Part shown: in pieces, positions 6,327 to 14,160 of the stretch
Layout: each line of letters starts with the position of its first letter
Position numbering within the stretch: the first letter of the stretch is position 1
Source: JABJJH01 sp047631095
Lineage (GTDB): Bacteria > Pseudomonadota > Alphaproteobacteria > UBA8366 > GCA-2717185
Direction: 5' to 3'
DNA length: 21,414 nt
Assembly (NCBI GenBank): GCA_047631095.1
Contig: JBLHZD010000024.1
Coordinates: forward strand, 1 to 21,414
Program-made: the position numbers and the translations under genes
Notes under the pieces: generated by a model
Seen by the model: only the letters and a program-made list of their open reading frames with translations
Databases searched by the model: none
What the model was told of the DNA's origin: nothing

Positions 6327-8108
6327 TTATTCTTGCTTTGGCGGCATTCTGATCGCCAGGTGCAATTCGCGTAATCTTTCTGATTCCACCGGCGCGGGCG
6401 CGCCCATCATCAAATCTTCCGCTTGCTGGTTCATGGGAAACGCCACAACCTCGCGAATATTCGGCTCGTCCGCCAACAGCATCACGATCCGGTCGACGCC
6501 AGGCGCAATGCCGCCATGAGGGGGCGCGCCGAATTTAAACGCATTCAACATACCACTAAACTGCGCTTCGACGTCTTCCTTGCCGTATCCAGCGATGGCA
6601 AAGGCGCGATACATGATGTCGGGCAAATGGTTTCGTATCGCCCCGGACGCCAATTCCACGCCATTGCAAACGATATCGTATTGGTGCGCCAGAATCCCGG
6701 TGGGGTCTTCCGCATCAAGCGCCTCCAACCCGCCTTGCGGCATTGAAAACGGATTGTGGCTAAATTGGATTTTACCGGTGTCCTTATCCATTTCGAACAT
6801 CGGGTAATCAACGACCCAGCAAAACCGGAAGGCGTTTTTCTCCAACAGGTCCAGATCGTCGCCCACCCTGGTTCGAACCTTACCCGCAAGATTGGCGGCG
6901 GCGTCGGCTTCATCACAGGCGAAGAAAACAGCGTCTCCATCCGACAGGCCGGTGGCCTCGCGAATTTGCGCGATGCGGTCGTCATCAAGGTTCCGCGCGA
7001 TGGGGCCCTTCCCACCGCCGTTTTCAAACACGATATAACCTAGTCCTGCGGCGCCTTCCTTGCGCGCCCAATCATTCAACTTGTCAAACCAGCTGCGCGG
7101 CTGCGCGCCGCCGCCCGGCGCGGGAATCGCGCGCACCACCGATCCTTTTTCAACCGATTTGGCGAAAATCCGAAAATCAGATCCCCGAAAAGCATCGGAA
7201 ACGTCCACGATTTCCAATGGATTGCGAAGATCCGGCTTATCAGAGCCATATTTCAGCATTGATTCATCAAAGGGAATCCGTGGGAACGGCGTTTGGGTCA
7301 CCGTGCGCCCATTGGCGAACTCCTCGAAGATACCAGCCAAAACCGGCTCAACCGTCGACAAGACCTCATCTTCCGTCACGAAGGACATTTCGAGATCGAG
7401 TTGGTAAAACTCGCCCGGAGAACGATCTGCGCGCGCATCTTCGTCGCGGAAACAAGGCGCAATCTGAAAATAGCGGTCAAAACCCGCGACCATCAGCAAT
7501 TGTTTAAACTGTTGCGGCGCCTGGGGCAGCGCATAGAACTGGCCCGGATGAATTCGGCTCGGCACCAGATAATCACGCGCGCCTTCCGGCGAACTCGCGG
7601 TCAGGATGGGGGTCTGGAATTCCGTAAAACCGCTATCCGTCATACGCTTCCGGATGGACGCGATAATCTCGGAACGCAGCAGAATATTCTGGTGCAACTT
7701 TTCGCGTCTCAGGTCGAGAAACCGGTAACGCAACCGAATATCTTCCGGGTATCCAGCATCCTGGTTCACGGGCATTGGCAGCGTCTCCGCCTTCGACAAC
7801 ACCTCGAAGCTGGCGATCTGAACTTCAATCTCTCCTGTGGGGAGATTGGCGTTAATCGTATCATCGCTCCGCTTCACAACCATACCCGTCACGCTTATCA
7901 CCGTTTCGAGCGACAACGCTTCAATTGTCTCAAACCCGGTGCTGCTCACGTCGGCGACAACCTGCGTTATGCCAAAATTGTCGCGCAAGTCGACAAAGAG
8001 AAGATTCCCGTGATCTCGTTTCCGGTGAATCCAGCCAGACAGGCGAACCTCTTCGCTATCGTTCGACAGCTTTAATTCGCCACAATTATGGGTGCGGTAA
8101 GGGTGCAT
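6327..8108 (-). CDS. aspS: Aspartyl-tRNA synthetase, probably non-discriminating (Asp/Asn)
   Basis: Class IIb synthetase that charges tRNA-Asp, and probably also tRNA-Asn, with aspartate. The start is the ATG at 8108 (593 aa), because MHPYRTHNCGEL is the usual bacterial AspRS N-terminus; an upstream in-frame start at 8144 adds 12 unrelated residues. Domains run from the N-terminal OB-fold anticodon-binding domain (to about 105), through the catalytic domain with motif 1 (FQTPILTASSPEGARDYLVP), motif 2 (FRDEDARADRSPGEFYQLD) and motif 3 (GIAPGVDRIVMLL), to the bacterial GAD insertion between motifs 2 and 3. H33 in the KRDHG segment matches the His seen in non-discriminating AspRS; E. coli AspRS, which is discriminating, has Leu there. 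If so, a GatCAB amidotransferase should be encoded elsewhere. The Shine-Dalgarno is weak (TTGGAA). Confidence 0.96.
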   Translation of the reverse strand: MHPYRTHNCGELKLSNDSEEVRLSGWIHRKRDHGNLLFVDLRDNFGITQVVADVSSTGFETIEALSLETVISVTGMVVKRSDDTINANLPTGEIEVQIASFEVLSKAETLPMPVNQDAGYPEDIRLRYRFLDLRREKLHQNILLRSEIIASIRKRMTDSGFTEFQTPILTASSPEGARDYLVPSRIHPGQFYALPQAPQQFKQLLMVAGFDRYFQIAPCFRDEDARADRSPGEFYQLDLEMSFVTEDEVLSTVEPVLAGIFEEFANGRTVTQTPFPRIPFDESMLKYGSDKPDLRNPLEIVDVSDAFRGSDFRIFAKSVEKGSVVRAIPAPGGGAQPRSWFDKLNDWARKEGAAGLGYIVFENGGGKGPIARNLDDDRIAQIREATGLSDGDAVFFACDEADAAANLAGKVRTRVGDDLDLLEKNAFRFCWVVDYPMFEMDKDTGKIQFSHNPFSMPQGGLEALDAEDPTGILAHQYDIVCNGVELASGAIRNHLPDIMYRAFAIAGYGKEDVEAQFSGMLNAFKFGAPPHGGIAPGVDRIVMLLADEPNIREVVAFPMNQQAEDLMMGAPAPVESERLRELHLAIRMPPKQE

Positions 8109-8359
8109 TTTTTTCCAAATTTCGTCATTCCGATAGGCGCGCAAAAGGCGCGGCCTGATTGGCGCGCAAAGGGCACGGATTAACGGCCAATGTCAAGCCA
8201 CCGACGCCTATTTCAGCCTGTAGAAAATGCGCCTGAAGAGTGGGGACGACGGCTTTGAATATGCGATTCCGCAACCTCAATGAGGTTCCACGCCAGCAAG
8301 CGGCGAAATCAACCGAAGCGGACCTTTTACTCCCACCACGTTCAGTGTATCCATATTTA
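8109..8359. other. Divergent intergenic region between aspS and rnd
   Basis: This 251-bp gap must hold promoters for both genes, but I could not assign clear boxes. An imperfect 18-bp direct repeat (GGCGCGCAAA followed by RGGCRCGG) occurs at 8136-8153 and 8161-8178, matching at 16 of 18 positions. A GTG-initiated in-frame extension of rnd from 8240 is possible but not favoured. Confidence 0.5.
8136..8178. repeat. Imperfect 18-bp tandem-like direct repeat
   Basis: Two copies (8136-8153 and 8161-8178) match at 16 of 18 positions, with a 25-bp period. They lie 28-70 bp upstream of the aspS start. They could be a regulator binding site or a local duplication; the sequence alone does not decide. 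Confidence 0.5.
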
Positions 8360-9559
8360 ATGACAATTACGCCTATTACTGAATCCGAAGCGCTTTCAGC
8401 CTTTTGCAAGCGGATGTCGAACGCAGATTATGTCGCTGTCGATACCGAATTCATCCGGGATAAAACCTACTGGTCTCGCCTTTGCCTGATCCAGATTGGC
8501 GGTCCGGACGAAGCAGCGGCGATTGACGTTCTCGCCCCCGGCCTCGATTTATCCCCGGTCGACGAATTGATGGCGAATCCAGACGTTCTGAAGGTGTTTC
8601 ACGCCGGGCGTCAGGACATTGAAATTTTCTATCATCGAAATGGCGTCATTCCCGCCCCGCTTTTCGACTCCCAGGTCGCAGCGATGGTCTGTGGATTTGG
8701 CGATCAGGTCGGCTATGAAACCCTGATCAGCAAACTTGTCGGGATCCGACCGGACAAATCCTCCCGTTTCACCGACTGGGCGCAACGGCCCTTGTCGCAA
8801 AAACAACTGGATTACGCCCTTGCGGACGTCATTCATCTTCGCCCCGCCTACGAAAAACTGTCGCAGCGCCTTCAACAATCAAAGCGCACGCCGTGGCTTG
8901 ACGAAGAAATGCAGATTCTGACAAACCCGAAAACCTACGAAATGGACCCTTCAAACGCATGGAAGCGGCTCAAATCACGCAATAGCGATGCGCGCGCGCT
9001 GGCGATAGTTCAGGAACTCGCGGCTTGTCGGGAGACGCAAGCGCAGCATCGTGATGTCCCGCGCAATAGAATCCTCCGCGACGAGGCCCTGCTGGCAGTC
9101 GCCGCTCAAGCACCCGAAACAGTTGAAAAGCTGTCTCGGGTTCGTGGTTTTCCACAAGGGATGGCCAACGGCGCGACGGGCGCAATGATCCTGGAGGCGG
9201 TGCAAAAAGCCGTCGCTCTTCCGAAAGAGGCGCTGCCCAGCACCCCTGCGCGGGAAAAAATGCCCAGCAACCTTGGCCCCATCATCGATTTGCTACGGGT
9301 CCTGTTGAAGCACACGTCTGAAAAAAGTGGCGTCGCAACAAAACTTATCGCCAGCGCCGACGACTTACAGCACATCGCCGCCAGCGATGACGCCGACGTC
9401 CCGGCCTTGGCAGGATGGCGGCGGGACCTGTTTGGCGCCGAAGCGCTCGCGTTGAAGCATGGTCGGGTGGCCCTCACCGCCACGGGCAAACACACAAAGG
9501 TGATACACCTGGACCAATTTGCACCAGTGGCGACGGAAGAATCTTCGGTTGAGGATTAG
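8360..9559 (+). CDS. rnd: Ribonuclease D
   Basis: 3'-to-5' exoribonuclease that trims tRNA precursors and other small stable RNAs. It has 399 residues from the ATG at 8360, close to the family norm (E. coli 375). The DEDDy exonuclease core is complete: D28 and E30 in AVDTEF, D86 in HAGRQD, and Y152 with D156 in DYALADV. An HRDC helical domain follows at about 210-290, and a second HRDC-like C-terminal region ends the protein. The start is chosen by alignment with the usual RNase D N-terminus, MTITPITESEALSAFCKRM. Longer readings from GTG 8240 or ATG 8261 add unconserved sequence. No good Shine-Dalgarno precedes 8360, so the start could be wrong. The next gene follows after 51 bp on the same strand. 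Confidence 0.93.
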   Translation: MTITPITESEALSAFCKRMSNADYVAVDTEFIRDKTYWSRLCLIQIGGPDEAAAIDVLAPGLDLSPVDELMANPDVLKVFHAGRQDIEIFYHRNGVIPAPLFDSQVAAMVCGFGDQVGYETLISKLVGIRPDKSSRFTDWAQRPLSQKQLDYALADVIHLRPAYEKLSQRLQQSKRTPWLDEEMQILTNPKTYEMDPSNAWKRLKSRNSDARALAIVQELAACRETQAQHRDVPRNRILRDEALLAVAAQAPETVEKLSRVRGFPQGMANGATGAMILEAVQKAVALPKEALPSTPAREKMPSNLGPIIDLLRVLLKHTSEKSGVATKLIASADDLQHIAASDDADVPALAGWRRDLFGAEALALKHGRVALTATGKHTKVIHLDQFAPVATEESSVED

Positions 9560-9610
9560 GTAAAGACCTTAGGTCAAGACCAGGCGACTGAAAATAGAGG
9601 ATACACCGCC

Positions 9611-10750
9611 ATGAAGATTGTTTCCCTTGTCGCTTATCCGGTTTCATTCCCTATCCCCGAGGATAAAGCGGTCACGCTCGGCATTGGCCGCACCGTCAAA
9701 CGCGATGCGGTCCTTATCAAGGTTGAAACTGAAAGCGGATTGGTCGGTTGGGGTGAATCCCATGCGGGCCGCGCGCCCGGCGCCGTTGCGCAACTGGCCA
9801 ACACGACCTTGCGGACCTTGGTCGTCGGCATGGACGCCAGCGATGTGGTGGGTGTCTGGGATCGAATTTATAAGATGCAATTGGCCAGCCACGGTATGGG
9901 CGCAGGCTGCGCAATCGCCATGAGCGGCGTCGATATGGCGCTATGGGATATACGGGGCAAAGCGGTCGGATGGCCACTTTACAAGCTGCTGGGTGGACGG
10001 TCCAAAGGCACACCGGCCTACGCGGGCGGCATCTCTTTGGGATATCAACCGCCCGACGAATTGGCGGCGGAGGCCGCTATCGCAGTGGCGCAAGGGTACC
10101 GGGCGCTTAAATTACGGCTCGGCGATACGCCCGCCAACGACATTGCCCGCGTCAATGCGGTGCGAAAAGCGCTTGGCGACGACGTCAACATTCTGACCGA
10201 CGCAAATGCCGCCTATTCACTCGATGACGCGCGCCGCGTCATGCCCGCGTTAGACGATGCGCAAATCGGATGGCTGGAAGAGCCTTTTCCACCGCACGAT
10301 CATCGTCGCTACGCAGAAACCAAACAATATGGCAGAACACCCTTGGCGGCGGGTGAAAACCATTATACGCGATTTGAATTCCATCGAATGATCGAAGACG
10401 GTTACATCACCGTCGTTCAACCCGATATGTCGAAAACCGGTGGTATAACAGAGGCGATGCGGATCGCGGCTTTGGCCTCCACCTGGAAACTGACCATCAA
10501 TCCACATACGTCGTTGACCGGATTGAATGTCGCCGCCTGCCTTCATCTGTTGTGTAGCATCGACAATCCCGGATATTTTGAGGCGGACACCTCCGTTCAC
10601 AATCCGTTTCGGGATGAACTATGCGATTGGCAAGCGACCCTCGACGATAACGGGATTGTTTATCCGCCGGATCGGCCGGGACTTGGTGTCGAGATTGACG
10701 AAAAACGCCTGGCCTATTTCCCTCTTATCGACGGGCCTGGATACATTTGA
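9611..10750 (+). CDS. Enolase-superfamily enzyme, mandelate racemase subgroup
   Basis: Metal-dependent enzyme that abstracts a proton next to a carboxylate, as in acid-sugar dehydratases or racemases. The 379-residue length is typical. The N-terminal capping domain spans about 1-130. The barrel carries Mg ligands D197 (TDANAAY), E223 (WLEEP) and E249 (AAGEN), the D272/H299 catalytic dyad (QPDMS and NPHTS) and E324 (YFEAD). The usual KxK on strand 2 is K167-L-R169 (ALKLRLG): the first Lys is kept and the second is Arg. This assigns it to the mandelate racemase subgroup, and suggests the His/Asp dyad is the main base. The Shine-Dalgarno is AGAGG at 9596-9600. The stop overlaps a possible start of the M23 gene. 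No transporter, regulator or sugar-acid pathway gene is adjacent, so the substrate is unknown. Confidence 0.88.
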   Translation: MKIVSLVAYPVSFPIPEDKAVTLGIGRTVKRDAVLIKVETESGLVGWGESHAGRAPGAVAQLANTTLRTLVVGMDASDVVGVWDRIYKMQLASHGMGAGCAIAMSGVDMALWDIRGKAVGWPLYKLLGGRSKGTPAYAGGISLGYQPPDELAAEAAIAVAQGYRALKLRLGDTPANDIARVNAVRKALGDDVNILTDANAAYSLDDARRVMPALDDAQIGWLEEPFPPHDHRRYAETKQYGRTPLAAGENHYTRFEFHRMIEDGYITVVQPDMSKTGGITEAMRIAALASTWKLTINPHTSLTGLNVAACLHLLCSIDNPGYFEADTSVHNPFRDELCDWQATLDDNGIVYPPDRPGLGVEIDEKRLAYFPLIDGPGYI

Positions 10751-11778
10751 GCGGGATTGTGCGACGACTTCTCGGCGCAACGCTCGTTGCATGCATTCTC
10801 GGCGCAATCCCGGAATCGCCGTCCCGCGCCGCGCCGCCGCCGCTTTTTGATCCGCCGCTAGCGTGCCTGGCGAACAATGCGTGTTTTATTCAGAAATATT
10901 TTGATCACGATTCTGGCCCCGGCTTTCAGGATTTCCAATGCGGTCCGCTGAGTGGAGATGGGCATAAAGGTACAGATTTTCGGTTGGCGAAATTTGAGGA
11001 TATGGAAAAGGGCGCGCCTGTATCCGCCAGCGCTGACGGCATTGTCGTCGCCACGCGCAACAACATGCCCGACGTGCCCGTGGCGCTCGTTGGCGAAAGT
11101 ACAGTGTTGGACCGTGGGCTCGGCAATACCGTCATCATCGATCATGGGAGTGGCTGGCGCAGCACCTATGGCCATTTAAAACAGGGCAGCGTTTCAGTCG
11201 CCAAGGGCGATTTGGTCAAGCGCGGCGATTGGCTCGGAAAAGTTGGCCTGTCGGGTTTGACCGATTTTCCGCATGTCCATTTTCAAATCGACTTCAAGGG
11301 TGCGCCGGTAGACCCGTTCACGGGCGCTAAATCCGGCCAACGCCTGGATCAAGAATCATGCGAACGCACCGTTACGCAGTCTTTGTGGCGCCGCGACGCT
11401 CAAAAGTTACTCCCCTACAACCCAAGTTTTCTACTGCACGCCGGTTTTAGCGACAAACAGATGAATCGCCCGGCGCTGGCGTTCGGACTTTACGCGCGCC
11501 GCTATCTTCCCAAGACTGCAAAAAACATATTCTTTGGCGTCTATTTCGCGGGCGCCATCAAAAATGACACCTACCGCTTTCGTCTGTTTGAGCCGTCCGG
11601 CGCGGTATTTTACGACAAATCCGAAACGATAAAAAAGCGGGGGAATGTACGTTTTCGGTACGGCGGAAAGCGCAATCGAACTCTACCTTGGCGACAAGGC
11701 CTATATCGAGCTGTCTTCGACTTAATGAAGGGTGAAAAGCCTGTCTTGTCCGTCGAGCGTTTCGTCCAGTTTCGTTGA
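10747..11778 (+). CDS. Secreted M23-family (LAS) metallopeptidase
   Basis: Predicted periplasmic zinc endopeptidase cutting peptidoglycan cross-bridges. A signal peptide (VRRLLGATLVACILGAI) is followed by AxA-like cleavage near SRAAP. The LAS active site is complete: H73 and D77 in HKGTDFRL, H143 in YGHL, and H176/H178 in HVHF. C40, C46 and C65 flank the catalytic domain and may form disulfides. Residues about 215-343 form a separate beta-rich C-terminal region, with KNDTYRFRLFEPSGAVFYDK in the middle, perhaps Ig-like. The reading from TTG 10747 (343 aa) overlaps the preceding stop as TTGA; GTG at 10759 (339 aa) is an equally plausible start. Translational coupling to the enolase-superfamily gene is likely, although the functions look unrelated. 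It is convergent with the ppx gene 11 bp away. Confidence 0.88.
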   Translation: MSGIVRRLLGATLVACILGAIPESPSRAAPPPLFDPPLACLANNACFIQKYFDHDSGPGFQDFQCGPLSGDGHKGTDFRLAKFEDMEKGAPVSASADGIVVATRNNMPDVPVALVGESTVLDRGLGNTVIIDHGSGWRSTYGHLKQGSVSVAKGDLVKRGDWLGKVGLSGLTDFPHVHFQIDFKGAPVDPFTGAKSGQRLDQESCERTVTQSLWRRDAQKLLPYNPSFLLHAGFSDKQMNRPALAFGLYARRYLPKTAKNIFFGVYFAGAIKNDTYRFRLFEPSGAVFYDKSETIKKRGNVRFRYGGKRNRTLPWRQGLYRAVFDLMKGEKPVLSVERFVQFR

Positions 11779-11789
11779 TACCCGCAAAC

Positions 11790-13325
11790 CTAACCGGCGG
11801 CGGGCTCAAGCGCCGCATCATAAACGACTGTCGGCTTACAATTCAGGGCGCCCGCCAAGGTTCGGAATCGGCGCTGGACAACATCCCCCACCAGGACATC
11901 CGCGTGATCGGGCAAGCGTAGGAAAAGGTCGTCACCCTTCCGCTCCAGCCGCGATTGCTCCAACAGCGATATCACGCCGCCGGACAGCGTATATCCCAAC
12001 CGCATGGCGAGGCCCACGGCGCGCGCGCGCGCCACTTCACGCCAGCCCAGGAGAGGCTCCACATAGCGCGACATCAATTCATTGCTGACGCGGGCATGGC
12101 GAGAGGCGACCGCCAGCCCCATGAAGGCGCGGCCCGGGTGATCCACGCCAACCATCGGAAACCGCAAAATTCGCAACAGCGCATGTTCAACCCGGTATTC
12201 CGGGTGTTCAGACCACTCCATATCCGCCAAAAGACACGCGGCGCGTCGAAGGTGCCGCTGTATCTTGCTTTCCCCCACAAACGCCGGAGACATCCAATGG
12301 AAAAGCGTTTCACCATTCGCAGTTGTCCGTCCCGTCAGCCCGGATACAACGCGGCAGCCTTCTATCAGTGGATCTTCCTTGCGCGTGGATTTCGGCAATT
12401 GTTCAAATAGACAGCCTTCGCGCAGTCCGTACGCTGAAAACACGACCGATTCCACACCCGAAATTGTCAGCAAGCGCTCCAGCAACACCGACGCATAAGG
12501 CAGCGTCGCCGCGCGTCGCTTCGATGGCCCCGGCAATTCAGCGATGGCTTTAGGAGACAAGGACTCCAGGTAACCGGCGAACTCGATCGCCTCCACAGCA
12601 GAAATTTTATACTGGTGATAAATATTCAGCGGGTAGCTCACCTTCGCCATATGCGCGCGACCAAAGGCGCGCCAGGCGCCGCCGACGGCGTAAAAATTCT
12701 TTCCCTTCCCGCTCTTGATCCAATTGACGGTTTTTATACTTTTGTTAACAACCTTCAGCGCGGTATCCGCATCGGCGACAATCTCGCGCGCCATCCGGAT
12801 CGGGCCAATTGGCAAGGTCGACAACTCCTGCAACTCGCCATTTTCAACCGCGACCAATTCGACGCTACCACCGCCTAAATCGCCCACAAACCCGGACGCA
12901 TCCGGAATAGAGGATAGGACGCCGTGTCCGGAAATTCGCGCTTCTTCCTTACCCGAGATAACCTGGATCGGGAATCCACATAATTCCTGCAAACTCTTGG
13001 TAAATTCCGGCCCATCTTCCGCTTCGCGAACCGCAGCGGTCGCAACGGCGACGACCTGCACCACGCCCATGGCTTCCATGATCGCGACAAACCGCTTCAG
13101 GCTTTGCCGCGCTAATTTAACGCCTTCGGGATAAAGGCGGCCTGTACGGTCCAGTTCCCGCCCCAAACCACATCCGATTTTTTCATTAAAGACAGGAACC
13201 GGAACGCGGCTTAGCCGATCATAGACGACAAGGCGAATGGAATTGGAGCCAATATCGACAACCGCCACCGGGCGGTCCGAATCCGCTCGGGTCGCTTTAT
13301 TTCCGCGTGTGATGATGCCTGGCAA
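11790..13325 (-). CDS. ppx: Ppx/GppA-family exopolyphosphatase
   Basis: Hydrolyses terminal phosphate from polyphosphate and/or pppGpp in the cytoplasm, linking it to stress and stringent control. The protein has 511 residues. The ASKHA-type phosphatase fold shows VVDIGSNSIRLVVYD (22-36), the catalytic Glu region SGKEEAR (124-130) and the phosphate loop GDLGGGS (148-154). The C-terminal third (about 320-511) is the helical HD-like region typical of longer Ppx proteins. The start is TTG 13325. An in-frame TAA lies six codons upstream and no ATG or better GTG precedes the conserved core, so a TTG start is likely; the Shine-Dalgarno is weak (GCGGAC). Ppx and GppA cannot be separated by eye. In many alphaproteobacteria ppx is paired with rlmE, which is absent here. 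Confidence 0.9.
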   Translation of the reverse strand: MPGIITRGNKATRADSDRPVAVVDIGSNSIRLVVYDRLSRVPVPVFNEKIGCGLGRELDRTGRLYPEGVKLARQSLKRFVAIMEAMGVVQVVAVATAAVREAEDGPEFTKSLQELCGFPIQVISGKEEARISGHGVLSSIPDASGFVGDLGGGSVELVAVENGELQELSTLPIGPIRMAREIVADADTALKVVNKSIKTVNWIKSGKGKNFYAVGGAWRAFGRAHMAKVSYPLNIYHQYKISAVEAIEFAGYLESLSPKAIAELPGPSKRRAATLPYASVLLERLLTISGVESVVFSAYGLREGCLFEQLPKSTRKEDPLIEGCRVVSGLTGRTTANGETLFHWMSPAFVGESKIQRHLRRAACLLADMEWSEHPEYRVEHALLRILRFPMVGVDHPGRAFMGLAVASRHARVSNELMSRYVEPLLGWREVARARAVGLAMRLGYTLSGGVISLLEQSRLERKGDDLFLRLPDHADVLVGDVVQRRFRTLAGALNCKPTVVYDAALEPAAG

Positions 13326-13608
13326 TTCGTCCGCACTTTCTTATTCAAACCGCCGAAAAAAAATCTGTGTCGCTCGAAAACACCCAACATATAACAGGCG
13401 TATAAACCCGGTGCTGGTCGATCGTCCAGTGTTGAGTCACACACCCAAGTATCAAACCAAAAGCAAATTACAAAAAAATCACTAAAAACACGAACTCGCT
13501 TGGGCTAAAACAAAAAAAATCCCCGCTTCAAGCAGGGATTTCTCTTAACGTAGAACTGACTACCCAATTTTTAGGTCATCAATCCATTTAACGAAATTTT
13601 AAATCGAA
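13326..13608. other. AT-rich intergenic region between ndk and ppx
   Basis: No coding region is supported in these 283 bp. The part nearest ndk holds its intrinsic terminator (13512-13541). The part nearest ppx must contain the ppx promoter. An imperfect palindrome, CTGG-T-CGATCG-T-CCAG at 13414-13429, could be an operator. An 8-T run on the minus strand lies in the ppx leader, with no stem ahead of it. CCCAAG (13444-13449) and CTTGGG (13499-13504) face each other across 49 bp of A-rich sequence. I see no tRNA fold. Confidence 0.5.
13512..13541 (-). terminator. Intrinsic terminator of the pepA-holC-ndk transcript
   Basis: On the minus strand, AAATCCC and GGGATTT form a 7-bp outer stem (13535-13541 with 13517-13523). 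The inner GCT/AGC pairs extend it after one mismatch around a TCA-type loop. It is followed at once by eight T residues (13512-13519 as A on the plus strand). This is a textbook rho-independent terminator about 70 nt past the ndk stop. Confidence 0.88.
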
Positions 13609-14031
13609 CTAGCCTACAATTTCGGTTTCTCTAAAGAAAAACGAAATTTCCTGTGCGGCGGTATCCGGCGCATCTGAACCATGCACCGAGTTCGCTTCAA
13701 CAGATTCGCCAAAATCCTTACGAATTGTGCCTTCATCTGCATTCGCTGGGTTGGTCGCCCCCATAACTTCACGGTTTTTCAGGATTGCATTCTCTCCCTC
13801 CAAAACCTGCGCGACAACCGGCCCCGAGGTCATGAATCCACACAAATCCGGAAAAAACGCGCGTTCGCTATGAACCGAGTAAAACTTTTCGGCCTCTTCG
13901 CGCGTTAACTGAAGGCGTCGTTGCGCGATAATGCGCAATCCAGCGTCTTCGAAACGCGCATTGATTTTTCCCGTCAGGTTGCGACGAGTCGCATCCGGTT
14001 TGATTATTGATAATGTTCGTTCTATCGCCAT
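13609..14031 (-). CDS. ndk: Nucleoside diphosphate kinase
   Basis: Transfers the gamma-phosphate of ATP to other (d)NDPs through a phospho-histidine, balancing nucleotide pools. It has 140 residues from the ATG at 14031, the usual MAIERTLSIIKPDA start. An upstream in-frame TTG at 14040 is unlikely. The active-site signature NSVHGSD gives catalytic H117, and the C-terminus is canonical. The Shine-Dalgarno AGGGA lies about 10 nt ahead. It follows holC on the same strand with 120 bp between. A good sigma-70 promoter (14075-14103) lies in that gap, and an intrinsic terminator lies after the stop, so ndk can be expressed on its own. Confidence 0.97.
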   Translation of the reverse strand: MAIERTLSIIKPDATRRNLTGKINARFEDAGLRIIAQRRLQLTREEAEKFYSVHSERAFFPDLCGFMTSGPVVAQVLEGENAILKNREVMGATNPANADEGTIRKDFGESVEANSVHGSDAPDTAAQEISFFFRETEIVG

Positions 14032-14074
14032 CAGGCTCAATCCCTAGAAGCTTCGCCACTGAAAAAGTCGCGGG

Positions 14075-14103
14075 GTTATAGACGTCTCCGCCGCCCATCG
14101 CAA
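14075..14103 (-). promoter_or_regulatory. Sigma-70-type promoter for ndk
   Basis: On the minus strand, TTGCGA (14098-14103) is separated by exactly 17 bp from TATAAC (14075-14080). They match the consensus at 4 of 6 and 5 of 6 positions. The -10 box is 43 bp upstream of the ndk ATG. The -35 box overlaps the edge of the hairpin at 14102-14125. Confidence 0.68.
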
Positions 14104-14125
14104 GGGGGCATGATCCGCCCCCCTT
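14102..14125 (-). terminator. GC-rich hairpin between holC and ndk
   Basis: The arms AAGGGGGC and GCCCCCCTT pair with one bulged base around a 7-nt loop, 36 nt after the holC stop. No T-run follows, so it may weaken rather than end read-through from holC into ndk, or protect the holC 3' end. Confidence 0.4.
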
Positions 14126-14160
14126 CCCTCCAGCGGCTATGTTGACGCTATAATTGATTC

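Noticed and set aside
7293..8075. 260-codon open frame on the plus strand
   Set aside because: It lies antisense to the unambiguous aspS catalytic region and has no recognisable domain; a shadow frame.
9565..9575. Short palindrome GACCT-T-AGGTC between rnd and the enolase-superfamily gene
   Set aside because: Only 5-bp arms with a 1-bp centre; expected by chance in a window of this size.
13211..13444. Small minus-strand gene overlapping the ppx start
   Set aside because: No ribosome-binding site or domain; it runs out of frame through the conserved Ppx N-terminus.
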